Source: Arcobacteraceae bacterium
GTDB taxonomy: Bacteria; Campylobacterota; Campylobacteria; Campylobacterales; Arcobacteraceae
Assembly: GCA_021107755.1 (NCBI GenBank)
Contig: JAIOSF010000003.1
Span: 38,033 to 102,032, forward strand
DNA length: 64,000 nt
Direction: 5' to 3'
In this document: positions 44,115 through 53,817 of the stretch, one piece after another
Layout of the letters: each line of letters starts with the position of its first letter
Position numbering within the stretch: the first letter of the stretch is position 1
Notes under the pieces: model-generated
Database searches by the model: none
Told to the model about the DNA's origin: nothing
The model's input: only the letters and a program-made list of their open reading frames with translations
Translations under genes and position numbers: made by a program

Positions 44115-47100
44115 TTACTGTCTAAAAGGAATTGTTTCTTCAATACCATTAATAGTTGTTGTCACAATAAAACTATTAGGTCTCACTCCACCGTCAGGAT
44201 ACCCAACATCTATTTTTACACTTACATCTTTACCTTGGTCTAATGCTTTTGCCAAATCACTCTCCATTTTTTTATATGTTCCATTGTTTAATACCTTATC
44301 CATTGGTAAAAGATTTATCCTATCTCCTGCTCCACCTAAAGATGAAGCTATAAGGTGTCCACCTTGGTCATTAGCTTCTCCACTTTTTCCAACTACATTT
44401 TGTTGGTAGTTGTTTCTGTCCATTGCGATTTTATTTAAATCAGCTTCAACATAATTAACTTTACCTTGTGCATTGGTTATATATGTATGACCATTATCTA
44501 ATTGATAAGCCGTATCTGGTTTTAAATCTTTATTAACTAATTTATCCCAGTTTCCTTTAGAACCAACATTTGTAAGTTCAACTTGGTTTCCATTTATAGA
44601 TATAGATTTCATATCAATATTCAAAGAATTATCAACAGATTTAACAACCCCTTCAGTAACACCACCAACTACACTCTTACCAACAGCCCCAACACCAGTT
44701 ACCATAGAAGCAGTTCCAATAGCATCCATTGTAGCAAGATTTGCCTGAGTTTGAGAACCTACACTCCCTTGATTGTAGAGTTCATCCATTCTATTTTGTG
44801 TTGTAGTTGGAAATACATTTTCTAGATAATTTCCTGCACTATTTATAGTTTCTGGTGTATTTTGTATACCTTCTATTGTATTTGGTACTATATCTCTTAT
44901 TGCTTGGTTTACAGTATCAAGGTTTACACTATCTAATTCTTTTCCTATATCTTGCTTATATGCTTCACCTAAGAATCTTGCACCTTCTTGATTTGTTGAT
45001 GTTGATACATATACATTATTTTGATAAAATGTTTTTAATTGATTATAATCATTTTGATTTAGGTTTGATATCTCACTTTGACCATTTGTTGTTCCATCTT
45101 TAAACTCATATTCATTTTTAACGCTAAACAAGCCATTTGAATTTTTTGTTATAAAATCTTGTGCTTGGGTATCTGTATCTTCTCCTAATATTAAAGACCA
45201 AGCTTTATCTGTTCCTCTAAGTCCTTGTTGAGCGAGTCTAGATTTTGCATCTTGTAAAGAGATACCTTTTTCATCTGCAAACTTTTGAGCATTTTCTTCA
45301 ATAAACTTAATCTCATCTTGATGCAACTGTCTATTATATTTAGTTCCACTTTGAGCTATAGTTTGTCCTGTACTTATTTGACTTTCACCTCCTACGGCTC
45401 CTGCACTTAATCCTCCTATTAATCCTGAGAATGCTATTTGATTTTCATTATCTAGTCCATCTAATAGTGGTGAAGCTAATTCATTTACCCCTGCTGATAC
45501 TGCTCCCGCTTTGGCATCTTCTCCTAAAAGTTCAGCTGTTCCTGCTCCTACTATACTATGAAGTGCTACTTTGCCTAAAGCTCCATCTTTAAAGAGTGTA
45601 TTATCTTTCCCTAGATATTGTTGCATAGAGGTATCCCCCACAGCTCTAAATCCTAAATTTGATACATTTGTCACAAGTCCTGTTTTTAGACTATCTTTAA
45701 AATCAGTTCCATACACAGCAGAATCAACGGCACTTTTTACAACAGTATTTGATACCCCTTGTTGAAATTGTTGAGAGTAGTCCATATCTGCTACTTTTAC
45801 ATTCTCTAGATTAAGGGAACTATCTATTACTGAACTTGCATAACTCATAACCCCAGCACTAACAGCACCTTTTACTAAAGATTTTTCATCTAGTTTAAAA
45901 GAGTTACCTGTGATAACTGAAGTTGCTAATTGTGTTGTAACACTTGTAACTACTGATTGCACTACTGCTGCTTGTACAGCTGCGGCTGTTGTTCCTGCTG
46001 CGGCTGTTCCTGCTGCACCTACTACTGCAAGACCTGCCCCTGCTGTACATACTGCTACAACTATAGCTACGATTAAAGCTCCTACTCCTGAAAGAGTTGT
46101 TGTTTTATCATTCCACTCTTTATTATTGAGTGTTGCTTTTACTAGATTTATTTGTTCTAGTGAAAGGTTACTTTGAGAAGAGAGTGTTTTTATGATATTA
46201 TCAGTTGTGAGTTGGTTTGTTATATCTTTATTATTTACTATTAGTTTATCACTTACTTCTATTTTTGCTTCTTTGAGTATCTCTTTTATATAACCTTTTG
46301 TTTCTATAGTTCTTGTAAGAATCCCACTTGAATCTGAGAAGTTACTTTCATATTCACTATCTTTAGAAGAGATTAGGTTTATTATCTCTGCTGTTATTTG
46401 TGCTTCATTTGCTTTTATTTTTGAAGCTATAAGTGTTAGATTCCCTGTCTCTATATTTACATTATTTGATTGTAGGAGTGAAGCTATATTTTGAGAGGTT
46501 TGTTTCTCTTGTTTTGTGGTTGAGCTTGAGAAGAAACCTTTTGATTCACTTTTGTATTCAGACGAGCTTGTATCTGTAGTGGAGGTTATATTAACATTGT
46601 TTGCATAGATATTTGCATCTTCTTGTGCTTTTACTGTACTGCCATTTATATTTAGATTTCCATTTGTTAAAACTGTAAGATTTTTTGCTTCAACTGTTGA
46701 ACCATTGTTTTTAAGAGAATCTCCTTTGTAGTATCCACCATATACATCAAAGTCAAACTTCTCTTTTTGTTGTGTGGCATCTATATTTACATCTCCATTC
46801 TTTGCTATGATAGTTGCATCTTCTTGTACTTGTAGTTGTGAGCCTTGTACAGTTACAGAATCCCCTGCATTTACTTTTAAATTTCCACCTGCCTTTAGTG
46901 TTGCATCTTTCCCTTTAAATGTGGTGGTTTGATACCCTTGTGCATAATTAAATGTTTTTTGATTTGTAGAGCTTTTTATATTGATATTATTATTTGCATT
47001 AAGTTCTAAGTCATTTCCTGCTTTTATATCTCCACTTATATTTTGAATATCTGTATTACTATTTAGTGTTGCATCATTTTTGGCTTCTATTGTCCCACCA

Positions 47101-50100
47101 TGATTTTGAATATCATTTGATAGAAGTACAAGATTATTTCTCGCTTCTATTTTTCCTTGGTTTTGTAAAGTTCCACTTGTAAATAGTGCTATATCTTCCC
47201 CTGCTATTATTTGTGTTCCATCTTTTAAGTTATCTGTATCTAAAGAGGCTAAATATACTATAGGTACTAGTACTTTTTGTCCCTCTACAATTCTTTCTTC
47301 CATCCAGACTATATCTTTGTTAAGTCTATTGATTTGTTCTTTAGTTAATGTCACACCAAAGGCAAGATTTAAGTCATCTTTTACTTCAACTGCATTATCC
47401 ATCAATCCTTTATATTGTGCTAGGTCTGTATCGTAGCCTTGGAGGTATCTTTGACCGCTTAGTTTTATGATACTATTTCGTATAAGTGTTGTCTCATACA
47501 TTGCATCACCTAGTCTTTGGATAGCTTTTGAAGAATCATATCCAAGTTTTCCCATCATATAATCACTACTGATAAAAGTTTGATAATTTGTATACAAAGG
47601 ATTTGATTCTATTAAATAATTATGCTCTTCATCTGTATTTAAAACAAATAGTCCAAATTCACTTTTTGGAAGTGTAAGATTTGAAACAACGCCATTACTA
47701 TCTGTTACCGTAGCTTCTAGCTCTTTAGCTGTTTGAAGAGTTGGACTATTTGTTGTTTGATAAACCCCCTCTTGATTACTAATCACAGTTTCTTTTACAC
47801 TTTCTTGTTTATCTAGTGCTACTTGAAGTTCACTATTAAGAGTATTATAAAGGGTTTGAAATTCTCCTGTCATAGTATCTAAAATATCATTTTGCAGTGT
47901 TTCTATAAGGGTACCATTACTATTTATAGTTTCTTTTATGGTACTATCTATATCAAGTAAAGCTTGTTTTTGCAACTCTATATCTTCTAGAGCATTAAGT
48001 GCCGTATCAATATCTTGAAGAGTACTTAAGTTGGTTTGGCTTTGGGTAAGATTGTCATTTAAACTCACCAAGGAACTTTCAAGTTCTGTTATCTTTTCAT
48101 TCATCGTAGGAGTTGCATCAAGTGACTTACTATAAGTTATCATTGATTCTAGTGTTGTTATATTTTCTTGATCTTTTGTTATAGACTCCTCTAGTGCATT
48201 TTGAATACTTGTAATATCCTCTTTAAAAGTTATGAAGTCATCTTCTGTTTGTACACCACTAATCAATGTTTCCATATCATCCACTTGGTTTAATGTAAGA
48301 TTTATTTGTTCATTATTATCTCCAAGACCATTTACACCATTTTGTAAACTGATAGTATTAGATTCAACTTGTTGCATTGCATCTTGTGTTTGAATTATCT
48401 TTTGTTCATTTACGATATTGTCTGGATTATTGACATTATTTAATGTTACAACATTTCCTGTAATAGTTCGTTTTGCTTGAATACCATAATTAACAGCAGG
48501 AACTTTAGAAGTACTTACAGAAGTGAAACTCCCTCTATACCCTGCTCTTTCTTTATGATTGACACAAGACCCACAAACCCTTGAAGCACAATATCTTTCA
48601 TTACGATATTGTTGCGTTACTGTTCTTGTGGTAGTCACTGCTACTTTTCCTACATTGTTTGCAGTCGTAGCATTAAGAACTATATCGTTATCAGAGGAGA
48701 TAAGAGAATAATAGTTATTTAAAGTTTCCACATCTATATTTATATCTCCTTCAGCTAATATAAGAGCAGGATCTGTTGGCACTGTTAAAACTTCTGTACT
48801 AACTGTAGTGGTTACAATATTAAAGTTATTTGAACCTCCTAGTGGGACTGTTTTGGTACTTGATGAGCTTTTTGGAGTATACACAGGAGCAGTTGCAGTA
48901 TTGTTTAATGTTTTTGCGGTTATATTAATATTTTTATGTGACTGGATAACGCCTTTGTTTGTGATGGTATTTATTTTTTCTTTTACCTCATTCGCTGCTA
49001 ATGTAATATCTCCATCAGCATAAATCATACCATCTTTTGTATTGGTTAAAGTATCTTCAATAAATAAATTAATCTCATCATTACTTCGTATCATCTCTTC
49101 ATTTGTAAGATTTTTTGCTTTAATAGTCATATCATTTGTAGAGTACAATGCCCCTTTATTTGTGATGTTTTCAGCATCTATTTCAAGATTTTGTGCCGCA
49201 ATTATCCCTGGGTTTTCAATATCTTTTGCGGTTACTTTTAATGTTTCATTTGCTATTGCTTTAGTAAATACGATATTACCATTTACATCAATTGTAAGGT
49301 CTTTTTGAGCTAAAACTTCAGGTGGAAGATTAACCCCAACCCCTGTATCGTTACTTTGGAGGGTTATAATATTTGCATAAATTCCCCCTAAAAGTGATGA
49401 GTCTATTGAAACACCACTTCCACTACCTCCCAATGAACTTACAGTACCATCTAAGGCAATACTATTATCCCCTGTTACTACATTTAATTCTTGTGCATAT
49501 ATTTTAGAGTTAAGCTGTAATGCTTTTGTATAAAGATTGACTTTATCAATATTCCCTACATTAAAGCCATCACCTTCTATGAGTATATCTCCACTGGTTA
49601 CATTAAAACCACCAAGATTATTTCCATTAAAAAATGGATTCCCAGTAGTTAAAGTTACTTTTGGAGTATTAATAAATCCACCACCATTTACAGAGATTCC
49701 ATTAGGATTAGCTACTATTACATCAGCAGCAGCCCCTGCAACTTCAGTATATCCTTGAAGCAAACTTCTACTAGTTCCTGTAACTTCATTTAAAATAAGC
49801 TTTGCACTACCACCATCTAAATTCGTATTACGCGAAATATACCCAGCTAACTGTGTGTTTGCAACAGCTTGTGCATTATTTAAAATAAGACCTTGCTTCT
49901 CTACATTATAAGTATTAAATTTATTATGAGACAATCCCCCAGAATTTGGTGCAACTATATTAACAATAGGTACACCATTTTGTGCATTTTCTAGGCTAGG
50001 TCTATTGTTACTTGAAGCACTTGTATCTACTTCAATTCCTGCGGCATTTGCAACCTGACTAAAAAGTAAAGCTATACTTGTAACTACTGAACATACTTTT

Positions 50101-50111
50101 TTTAAAAACAT
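44115..50111 (-). CDS. CdiA/FhaB-like two-partner-secretion exoprotein with C-terminal nuclease
   Basis: A 1998-residue exoprotein. A signal peptide (to about residue 24) and a TPS haemagglutination domain (NKFNTYNVEKQGLILNN, VIVANPNGISVNGGGF) lead into a beta-helix of filamentous repeats. A Cys cluster (CASRVCGSC, about 508-516) and a long coiled-coil-like insert (about 560-790) break the helix. More repeats follow, then an Ala/Gly-rich DUF637-like pretoxin region (about 1340-1600). The last 120 residues are a DNA/RNA non-specific endonuclease of the YeeF type, with DQGGHLIAS at about 1915-1923. I infer contact-dependent delivery of this nuclease to neighbouring cells, with export through the TpsB protein upstream. 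Confidence 0.85.
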   Translation of the reverse strand: MFLKKVCSVVTSIALLFSQVANAAGIEVDTSASSNNRPSLENAQNGVPIVNIVAPNSGGLSHNKFNTYNVEKQGLILNNAQAVANTQLAGYISRNTNLDGGSAKLILNEVTGTSRSLLQGYTEVAGAAADVIVANPNGISVNGGGFINTPKVTLTTGNPFFNGNNLGGFNVTSGDILIEGDGFNVGNIDKVNLYTKALQLNSKIYAQELNVVTGDNSIALDGTVSSLGGSGSGVSIDSSLLGGIYANIITLQSNDTGVGVNLPPEVLAQKDLTIDVNGNIVFTKAIANETLKVTAKDIENPGIIAAQNLEIDAENITNKGALYSTNDMTIKAKNLTNEEMIRSNDEINLFIEDTLTNTKDGMIYADGDITLAANEVKEKINTITNKGVIQSHKNINITAKTLNNTATAPVYTPKSSSSTKTVPLGGSNNFNIVTTTVSTEVLTVPTDPALILAEGDINIDVETLNNYYSLISSDNDIVLNATTANNVGKVAVTTTRTVTQQYRNERYCASRVCGSCVNHKERAGYRGSFTSVSTSKVPAVNYGIQAKRTITGNVVTLNNVNNPDNIVNEQKIIQTQDAMQQVESNTISLQNGVNGLGDNNEQINLTLNQVDDMETLISGVQTEDDFITFKEDITSIQNALEESITKDQENITTLESMITYSKSLDATPTMNEKITELESSLVSLNDNLTQSQTNLSTLQDIDTALNALEDIELQKQALLDIDSTIKETINSNGTLIETLQNDILDTMTGEFQTLYNTLNSELQVALDKQESVKETVISNQEGVYQTTNSPTLQTAKELEATVTDSNGVVSNLTLPKSEFGLFVLNTDEEHNYLIESNPLYTNYQTFISSDYMMGKLGYDSSKAIQRLGDAMYETTLIRNSIIKLSGQRYLQGYDTDLAQYKGLMDNAVEVKDDLNLAFGVTLTKEQINRLNKDIVWMEERIVEGQKVLVPIVYLASLDTDNLKDGTQIIAGEDIALFTSGTLQNQGKIEARNNLVLLSNDIQNHGGTIEAKNDATLNSNTDIQNISGDIKAGNDLELNANNNINIKSSTNQKTFNYAQGYQTTTFKGKDATLKAGGNLKVNAGDSVTVQGSQLQVQEDATIIAKNGDVNIDATQQKEKFDFDVYGGYYKGDSLKNNGSTVEAKNLTVLTNGNLNINGSTVKAQEDANIYANNVNITSTTDTSSSEYKSESKGFFSSSTTKQEKQTSQNIASLLQSNNVNIETGNLTLIASKIKANEAQITAEIINLISSKDSEYESNFSDSSGILTRTIETKGYIKEILKEAKIEVSDKLIVNNKDITNQLTTDNIIKTLSSQSNLSLEQINLVKATLNNKEWNDKTTTLSGVGALIVAIVVAVCTAGAGLAVVGAAGTAAAGTTAAAVQAAVVQSVVTSVTTQLATSVITGNSFKLDEKSLVKGAVSAGVMSYASSVIDSSLNLENVKVADMDYSQQFQQGVSNTVVKSAVDSAVYGTDFKDSLKTGLVTNVSNLGFRAVGDTSMQQYLGKDNTLFKDGALGKVALHSIVGAGTAELLGEDAKAGAVSAGVNELASPLLDGLDNENQIAFSGLIGGLSAGAVGGESQISTGQTIAQSGTKYNRQLHQDEIKFIEENAQKFADEKGISLQDAKSRLAQQGLRGTDKAWSLILGEDTDTQAQDFITKNSNGLFSVKNEYEFKDGTTNGQSEISNLNQNDYNQLKTFYQNNVYVSTSTNQEGARFLGEAYKQDIGKELDSVNLDTVNQAIRDIVPNTIEGIQNTPETINSAGNYLENVFPTTTQNRMDELYNQGSVGSQTQANLATMDAIGTASMVTGVGAVGKSVVGGVTEGVVKSVDNSLNIDMKSISINGNQVELTNVGSKGNWDKLVNKDLKPDTAYQLDNGHTYITNAQGKVNYVEADLNKIAMDRNNYQQNVVGKSGEANDQGGHLIASSLGGAGDRINLLPMDKVLNNGTYKKMESDLAKALDQGKDVSVKIDVGYPDGGVRPNSFIVTTTINGIEETIPFRQ

Positions 50112-51097
50112 TAAATTTCCTCTCTTTTTGATATTTTTTTACAACTATTTATAATCTCTTCCACTTCATGATGACAATTATGACTAAGGGCATCAAACAT
50201 TTTTATCCTCTTTGATTGAATTTTATTCTCTACACATGTGCTAAATTTATTTTGGTCATATATAGAATTTTCTAGATGAATGAGTTCACACCTTTTTGGA
50301 TGAAAATATTTTGAGTTATCAGACATGGTACCTCTTCCATTAAAATAATTCATATAGTCAATAGCATAAAAACCACCGCAACTGCCGTTTGTACAAAGAT
50401 AGCTATGATAATAAGTGTCAAGTGTATCAGAGCAAAGATATACTTCATTTTTAGGAAGTTTTGAGAGTAGCTTAAGATTATCTATAACATCATCATTTTT
50501 TATTCTTGTTACCCAGAAACCATTTTTTGTGTCATAGACACCCTCTACAAAAAAAAGTAATTTGCTATTTGTTTCTATAAGCCCACCAGCATAAGAGAAG
50601 TCAACTTTTAAAGAGGGATTACTATCTTGAACTATGAAACCATTTTTATCATAAGCTAGAGTTTTTACAATCTTTTTATCACTAAGTACTACTCGAAGAG
50701 TTCTCATTTTGTTAAAAATAAAATGATATATTTTATTGTTTACTTTCATACCATAAGGGAGTGTGTCATATTTTGTTTTATAAAGGTACTCTCTTAAAAC
50801 ATTGTTCTGACTATCTGTTACAATATATAATTTTTCATCCCCCTGCCAAAGATATTTTTCAACCACTTTCCCATTTATTATTTTTGATTTTCTTCTATTA
50901 TTTTCATCTAGTTTAAAAGTTATTGTCTGATTATTCATAATAATATTCGTTAATTGATGATCATCTGAAAATTCAAATTCTGTTTTCAAATTTTGATCTT
51001 CAGTTTTTAAAATCTCTAATGCCATACGATTTTGAGAAAAATAAAAAAAGGAACTCAACAAAACAACACTAAAGAGGATATAAATAAACTTTTTCAT
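50111..51097 (-). CDS. Signal-anchored YD-repeat-like protein within the CDI-like locus
   Basis: A 328-residue protein with an N-terminal signal or anchor (KFIYILFSVVLLSSFFYFS). The middle has YD/RHS-like units (KYLWQGDEKLYIVTDSQNNV, then REYLYKTKYDTLPYGM). The C-terminal part is Cys-rich (LCTNGSCGGFYAIDY, HPKRCELIH, STCVENK) and ends with ALSHNCHHEVEEIINSC, reminiscent of the Asn-Cys motif of NlpC/LRAT-like folds. The gene lies between tpsB and the exoprotein. Its stop and the exoprotein ATG share a base, and the tpsB stop is three bases away. It is not part of standard cdiBAI. A role in maturation or surface display of the exoprotein is conjecture. Confidence 0.72.
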   Translation of the reverse strand: MKKFIYILFSVVLLSSFFYFSQNRMALEILKTEDQNLKTEFEFSDDHQLTNIIMNNQTITFKLDENNRRKSKIINGKVVEKYLWQGDEKLYIVTDSQNNVLREYLYKTKYDTLPYGMKVNNKIYHFIFNKMRTLRVVLSDKKIVKTLAYDKNGFIVQDSNPSLKVDFSYAGGLIETNSKLLFFVEGVYDTKNGFWVTRIKNDDVIDNLKLLSKLPKNEVYLCSDTLDTYYHSYLCTNGSCGGFYAIDYMNYFNGRGTMSDNSKYFHPKRCELIHLENSIYDQNKFSTCVENKIQSKRIKMFDALSHNCHHEVEEIINSCKKISKREEI

Positions 51098-51100
51098 ATT

Positions 51101-52735
51101 TTAAAACCGATATCCCATAGTTATTCCAAAAAACTTATTTGTTTGAGATACATCATTTTTACGAATCGGTACCGCATAATAAACTTGCATAGAGAATTTA
51201 TCTTTAATATAGTTAGCACCTAATGAATAACTAGCTAATATTCCTCCAAGAACATCCTCTTCTTCTTTTATATAACCGTAATCATAGGCTATAAAATATT
51301 TTTGCTCAAAAGTATCAAACAGTTTATTTGATAGTTTTTTTTCTAATTCATTTCTTATATAATAACCATTATTACCACTTAGTCCTTCTTTATTATAACC
51401 CCTTACACTATATGCTCCACCGATACTAATCTGATTATTTCCAAATAGAGGAACCCTACTATGTTGATAGTGACCATTTAAAGAATACTGTAGACCTAAA
51501 AACTGCTTCATTACACTAAGGTCAATGGTATATAATGAAAACTTTTCATCAAGATCTGTTGGATTATGTGTACCAAACCAATTTGTCCCTTTGATATACG
51601 AAACATCAAACCAAGTATAAAAGCCTGGTGTTTGATAAATATAGTCAAAGTTCAAAGATTTGTTTGATAAACTATAACTAGAAGTTTCTATCAAAGAACC
51701 TACAATATAATTTTTAGTATCATATCGTGAGACAGTTGCGCCAATATTCAAACGATTCTGTTGATTATGAAAAATTTTATATTTCATATTAAGTGTTGCA
51801 GTATCTGTATTACCCTTTGTTTCATAATCTGTTATACCCACTTTAATAAACTGCTTATAGCTTGTTTTTTTATAACTTAGTGTATTTAATAACCTATTTC
51901 CTATAGGGAAAGAGTAAACAAAACTATGACCTTTTGAATTTTCTTTTTTTGTATGTTTTTGAGTACTATTAAGATAAACAGAAAGCTGGTCATTTATCCC
52001 CAAAGGATTATCAAGATTTAGACTCATATTCCCTTGAATTTTTCCTGTTTTTTCACTTCCATAGTTATCGATACTAACTATTCCATTTATTCTATTTGAA
52101 GTTTTATTTTCTATTTGTATATCTGTTTGTCCAACTTGATTTGCTGGTATTAATTTCATTGTAGCTTTATTAGAGGGTAATCGGTTGATAGATTCTATTG
52201 CTGTTTCTAACTCTCTTAAATTTAAATATTTACCCTTTTGTCCTAAAAAAGCATTATTTATATAAAATTCGTTTGGAGTGATCTCATTAATTTTTCCCTC
52301 CATTGCAATAATTTTTAGAATACCTTTATCCATATTTTGAGGCTCAAAATATACCTGCGAAGTAACATATCCTTTATCAATATATAAAGTTGTTAATTCT
52401 TTTGTTAAATTATTAAGTTCAGTGAGTGTTCGACAAGTTCCTTCATAAACTTGAAAAATTTTATTTTTTTCTTCTAGGGAGAGTAATGTAATAGTATCTT
52501 CTTTGATTTCTTTTATTTTAATACATTCTTCCCCTGTTTTATCAATAACTTTTGGTTTTTTTGTATCATAAAAAAGTATCTTTTTATTGCTATTTTCCTC
52601 TATCTTTTGATATTGTTCTTTTTGTTTTTCAAATAATATTTGACTATTTACCGCCTTATCTATTTGTGTATTTGCATTTACTGTAACATAAGAGATAATA
52701 AAAAAAATAAATATATATTTCATTTTTTTATTCAT
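51101..52735 (-). CDS. TpsB/CdiB-type two-partner-secretion transporter
   Basis: An Omp85-superfamily outer membrane transporter of about 544 residues. A signal peptide precedes a POTRA-like region (TKELTTLYIDKGYVTSQVYF, ILKIIAMEGKINEI) and a 16-strand barrel. The barrel has the VRGY-type motif in GGAYSVRGYNKEGLSGNNG and a C-terminal Phe (FFGITMGYRF). It would export the CdiA-like protein across the outer membrane. I use ATG 52735; an upstream TTG at 52765 and ATG 52723 are alternatives. An ATGTGACA repeat element lies about 100 bp upstream. Confidence 0.9.
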   Translation of the reverse strand: MNKKMKYIFIFFIISYVTVNANTQIDKAVNSQILFEKQKEQYQKIEENSNKKILFYDTKKPKVIDKTGEECIKIKEIKEDTITLLSLEEKNKIFQVYEGTCRTLTELNNLTKELTTLYIDKGYVTSQVYFEPQNMDKGILKIIAMEGKINEITPNEFYINNAFLGQKGKYLNLRELETAIESINRLPSNKATMKLIPANQVGQTDIQIENKTSNRINGIVSIDNYGSEKTGKIQGNMSLNLDNPLGINDQLSVYLNSTQKHTKKENSKGHSFVYSFPIGNRLLNTLSYKKTSYKQFIKVGITDYETKGNTDTATLNMKYKIFHNQQNRLNIGATVSRYDTKNYIVGSLIETSSYSLSNKSLNFDYIYQTPGFYTWFDVSYIKGTNWFGTHNPTDLDEKFSLYTIDLSVMKQFLGLQYSLNGHYQHSRVPLFGNNQISIGGAYSVRGYNKEGLSGNNGYYIRNELEKKLSNKLFDTFEQKYFIAYDYGYIKEEEDVLGGILASYSLGANYIKDKFSMQVYYAVPIRKNDVSQTNKFFGITMGYRF

Positions 52736-52837
52736 ATTTCTAACACTTTTAAAACCCAATGTCAATTCCTTATTATTATATTTTTCTTAATTAAAATAGT
52801 TAGTTAAGTATTCTAAATAATAATATTATCGAAACAT

Positions 52838-52877
52838 TGTCACATCTAGTGTCACATTTTTGAGAAATTTTAAAATT
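52838..52877 (-). promoter_or_regulatory. ATGTGACA direct-repeat promoter element, copy upstream of tpsB
   Basis: The minus strand shows AATTTTAAAATTTCTCA, then ATGTGACA, CTAG and ATGTGACA at 12-bp period, followed by ATGTTTCGA and TAATAT as a -10 candidate nine bases on. It sits in the 388-bp divergent gap between tpsB and the response-regulator gene and points at tpsB. Apart from this element and an AT-rich stretch, nothing else is recognisable in the gap. Confidence 0.8.
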
Positions 52878-53123
52878 CTAACAATTAATTATTTTGTTTT
52901 ACAATTTAAAATAAGATATGTAACTTTGATTTTGATTAGTATTTGTAAAAATTTTGATTAATTATTTTATTAAATTGAATGATACATTTGTAAAAAAACA
53001 GTACAAAAAGTCCTATTATTGAATGATATATATATAAACTTATGACTTGAATGTAGGATTTTACTTCTTTTTTATATAAAAACTTTTATAATAGTTATTA
53101 ATTACACTAATGGGTTTTAAATA

Positions 53124-53810
53124 ATGACAAATAAAATATTAATTGTAGAAGATAATCCTATAGTTGCTCAAGATATTCGAAGTGCAATACTGAAATTAAA
53201 TTTTAAAGTTTCAGATGTTCTGCACTCTCCAGAAAATGTATTACATAGTATTAAAAATAATGAACCCGATATTATACTAATGGATATACATCTTAATAGT
53301 AAAATTGATGGGATAGAATTAACTACACAAATTCATCAAATAAAATATATACCTGTTATCTACCTTACAAGCTATGACGATGATGCAACTATTTTAAGAG
53401 CTATTAGAACTAAACCTGTAGGTTATTTACTTAAACCTTTTAACAGAAAAGAATTAAAATCAACAATTTTATTGGGTGTTTATAAAAATAATAAATTGGA
53501 TTATAGTTATAATGAAACATATAAACAAATAGGTTTTGATTATTATTATGATACATCAAATGAAAATTTGTATTACAAAGACTTACATGTAAAACTAGGA
53601 ATGAAAGAAACAGAATTTTTAAAACTATTAATCTCAGCAAATGGAAATATCGTTTCGTTTAAAGAGATAGAATATGAACTTTGGAATAATAGTTTTATTA
53701 GTGATAGTACTATTAGAACTTTGGTTTATAGATTACGGGCTAAATTAAATGCTGACTTAATTGTCAATGAACCTTGGCTAGGATTTAGATTAAATATTTT
53801 AGAAGCATAA
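53124..53810 (+). CDS. Response regulator with OmpR-type DNA-binding domain
   Basis: A 228-residue regulator. The receiver domain has VEDNPIVAQDI, the phospho-acceptor Asp54 in ILMDIHLNSKIDG, the switch in IYLTSYDDD and the Lys in LLKPFNRKEL. The C-terminal winged helix (MKETEFLKLLISANGNIVS, then DSTIRTLVYRLRAKL and a wing near FRLN) is of the OmpR/PhoB class, which typically binds direct repeats. It lies between the tpsB operon and the type II operon and is convergent with the latter. It is the best local candidate for recognising the ATGTGAC direct repeats. No kinase is encoded adjacent; the nearest is at 39232-41796. Confidence 0.88.
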   Translation: MTNKILIVEDNPIVAQDIRSAILKLNFKVSDVLHSPENVLHSIKNNEPDIILMDIHLNSKIDGIELTTQIHQIKYIPVIYLTSYDDDATILRAIRTKPVGYLLKPFNRKELKSTILLGVYKNNKLDYSYNETYKQIGFDYYYDTSNENLYYKDLHVKLGMKETEFLKLLISANGNIVSFKEIEYELWNNSFISDSTIRTLVYRLRAKLNADLIVNEPWLGFRLNILEA

Positions 53811-53817
53811 TAAATAA

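Noticed and set aside
44098..49758. Several plus-strand open frames of 60-100 codons opposite the large exoprotein gene
   Set aside because: They are antisense shadows of a repetitive gene, with low-complexity Val/Phe/Ser-rich translations and no ribosome binding sites.
41898..52877. The repeated ATGTGACA elements as a transposable or CRISPR-like repeat
   Set aside because: Copies are far apart, always just upstream of gene starts with fixed orientation and a candidate -10, and lack spacers, terminal repeats or transposase. A promoter element explains them better.
52766..53123. Sigma-54 promoter in the tpsB/regulator gap
   Set aside because: No TGGCAC-N5-TTGC pattern is present. The visible signals are the direct repeat and a TAATAT box.
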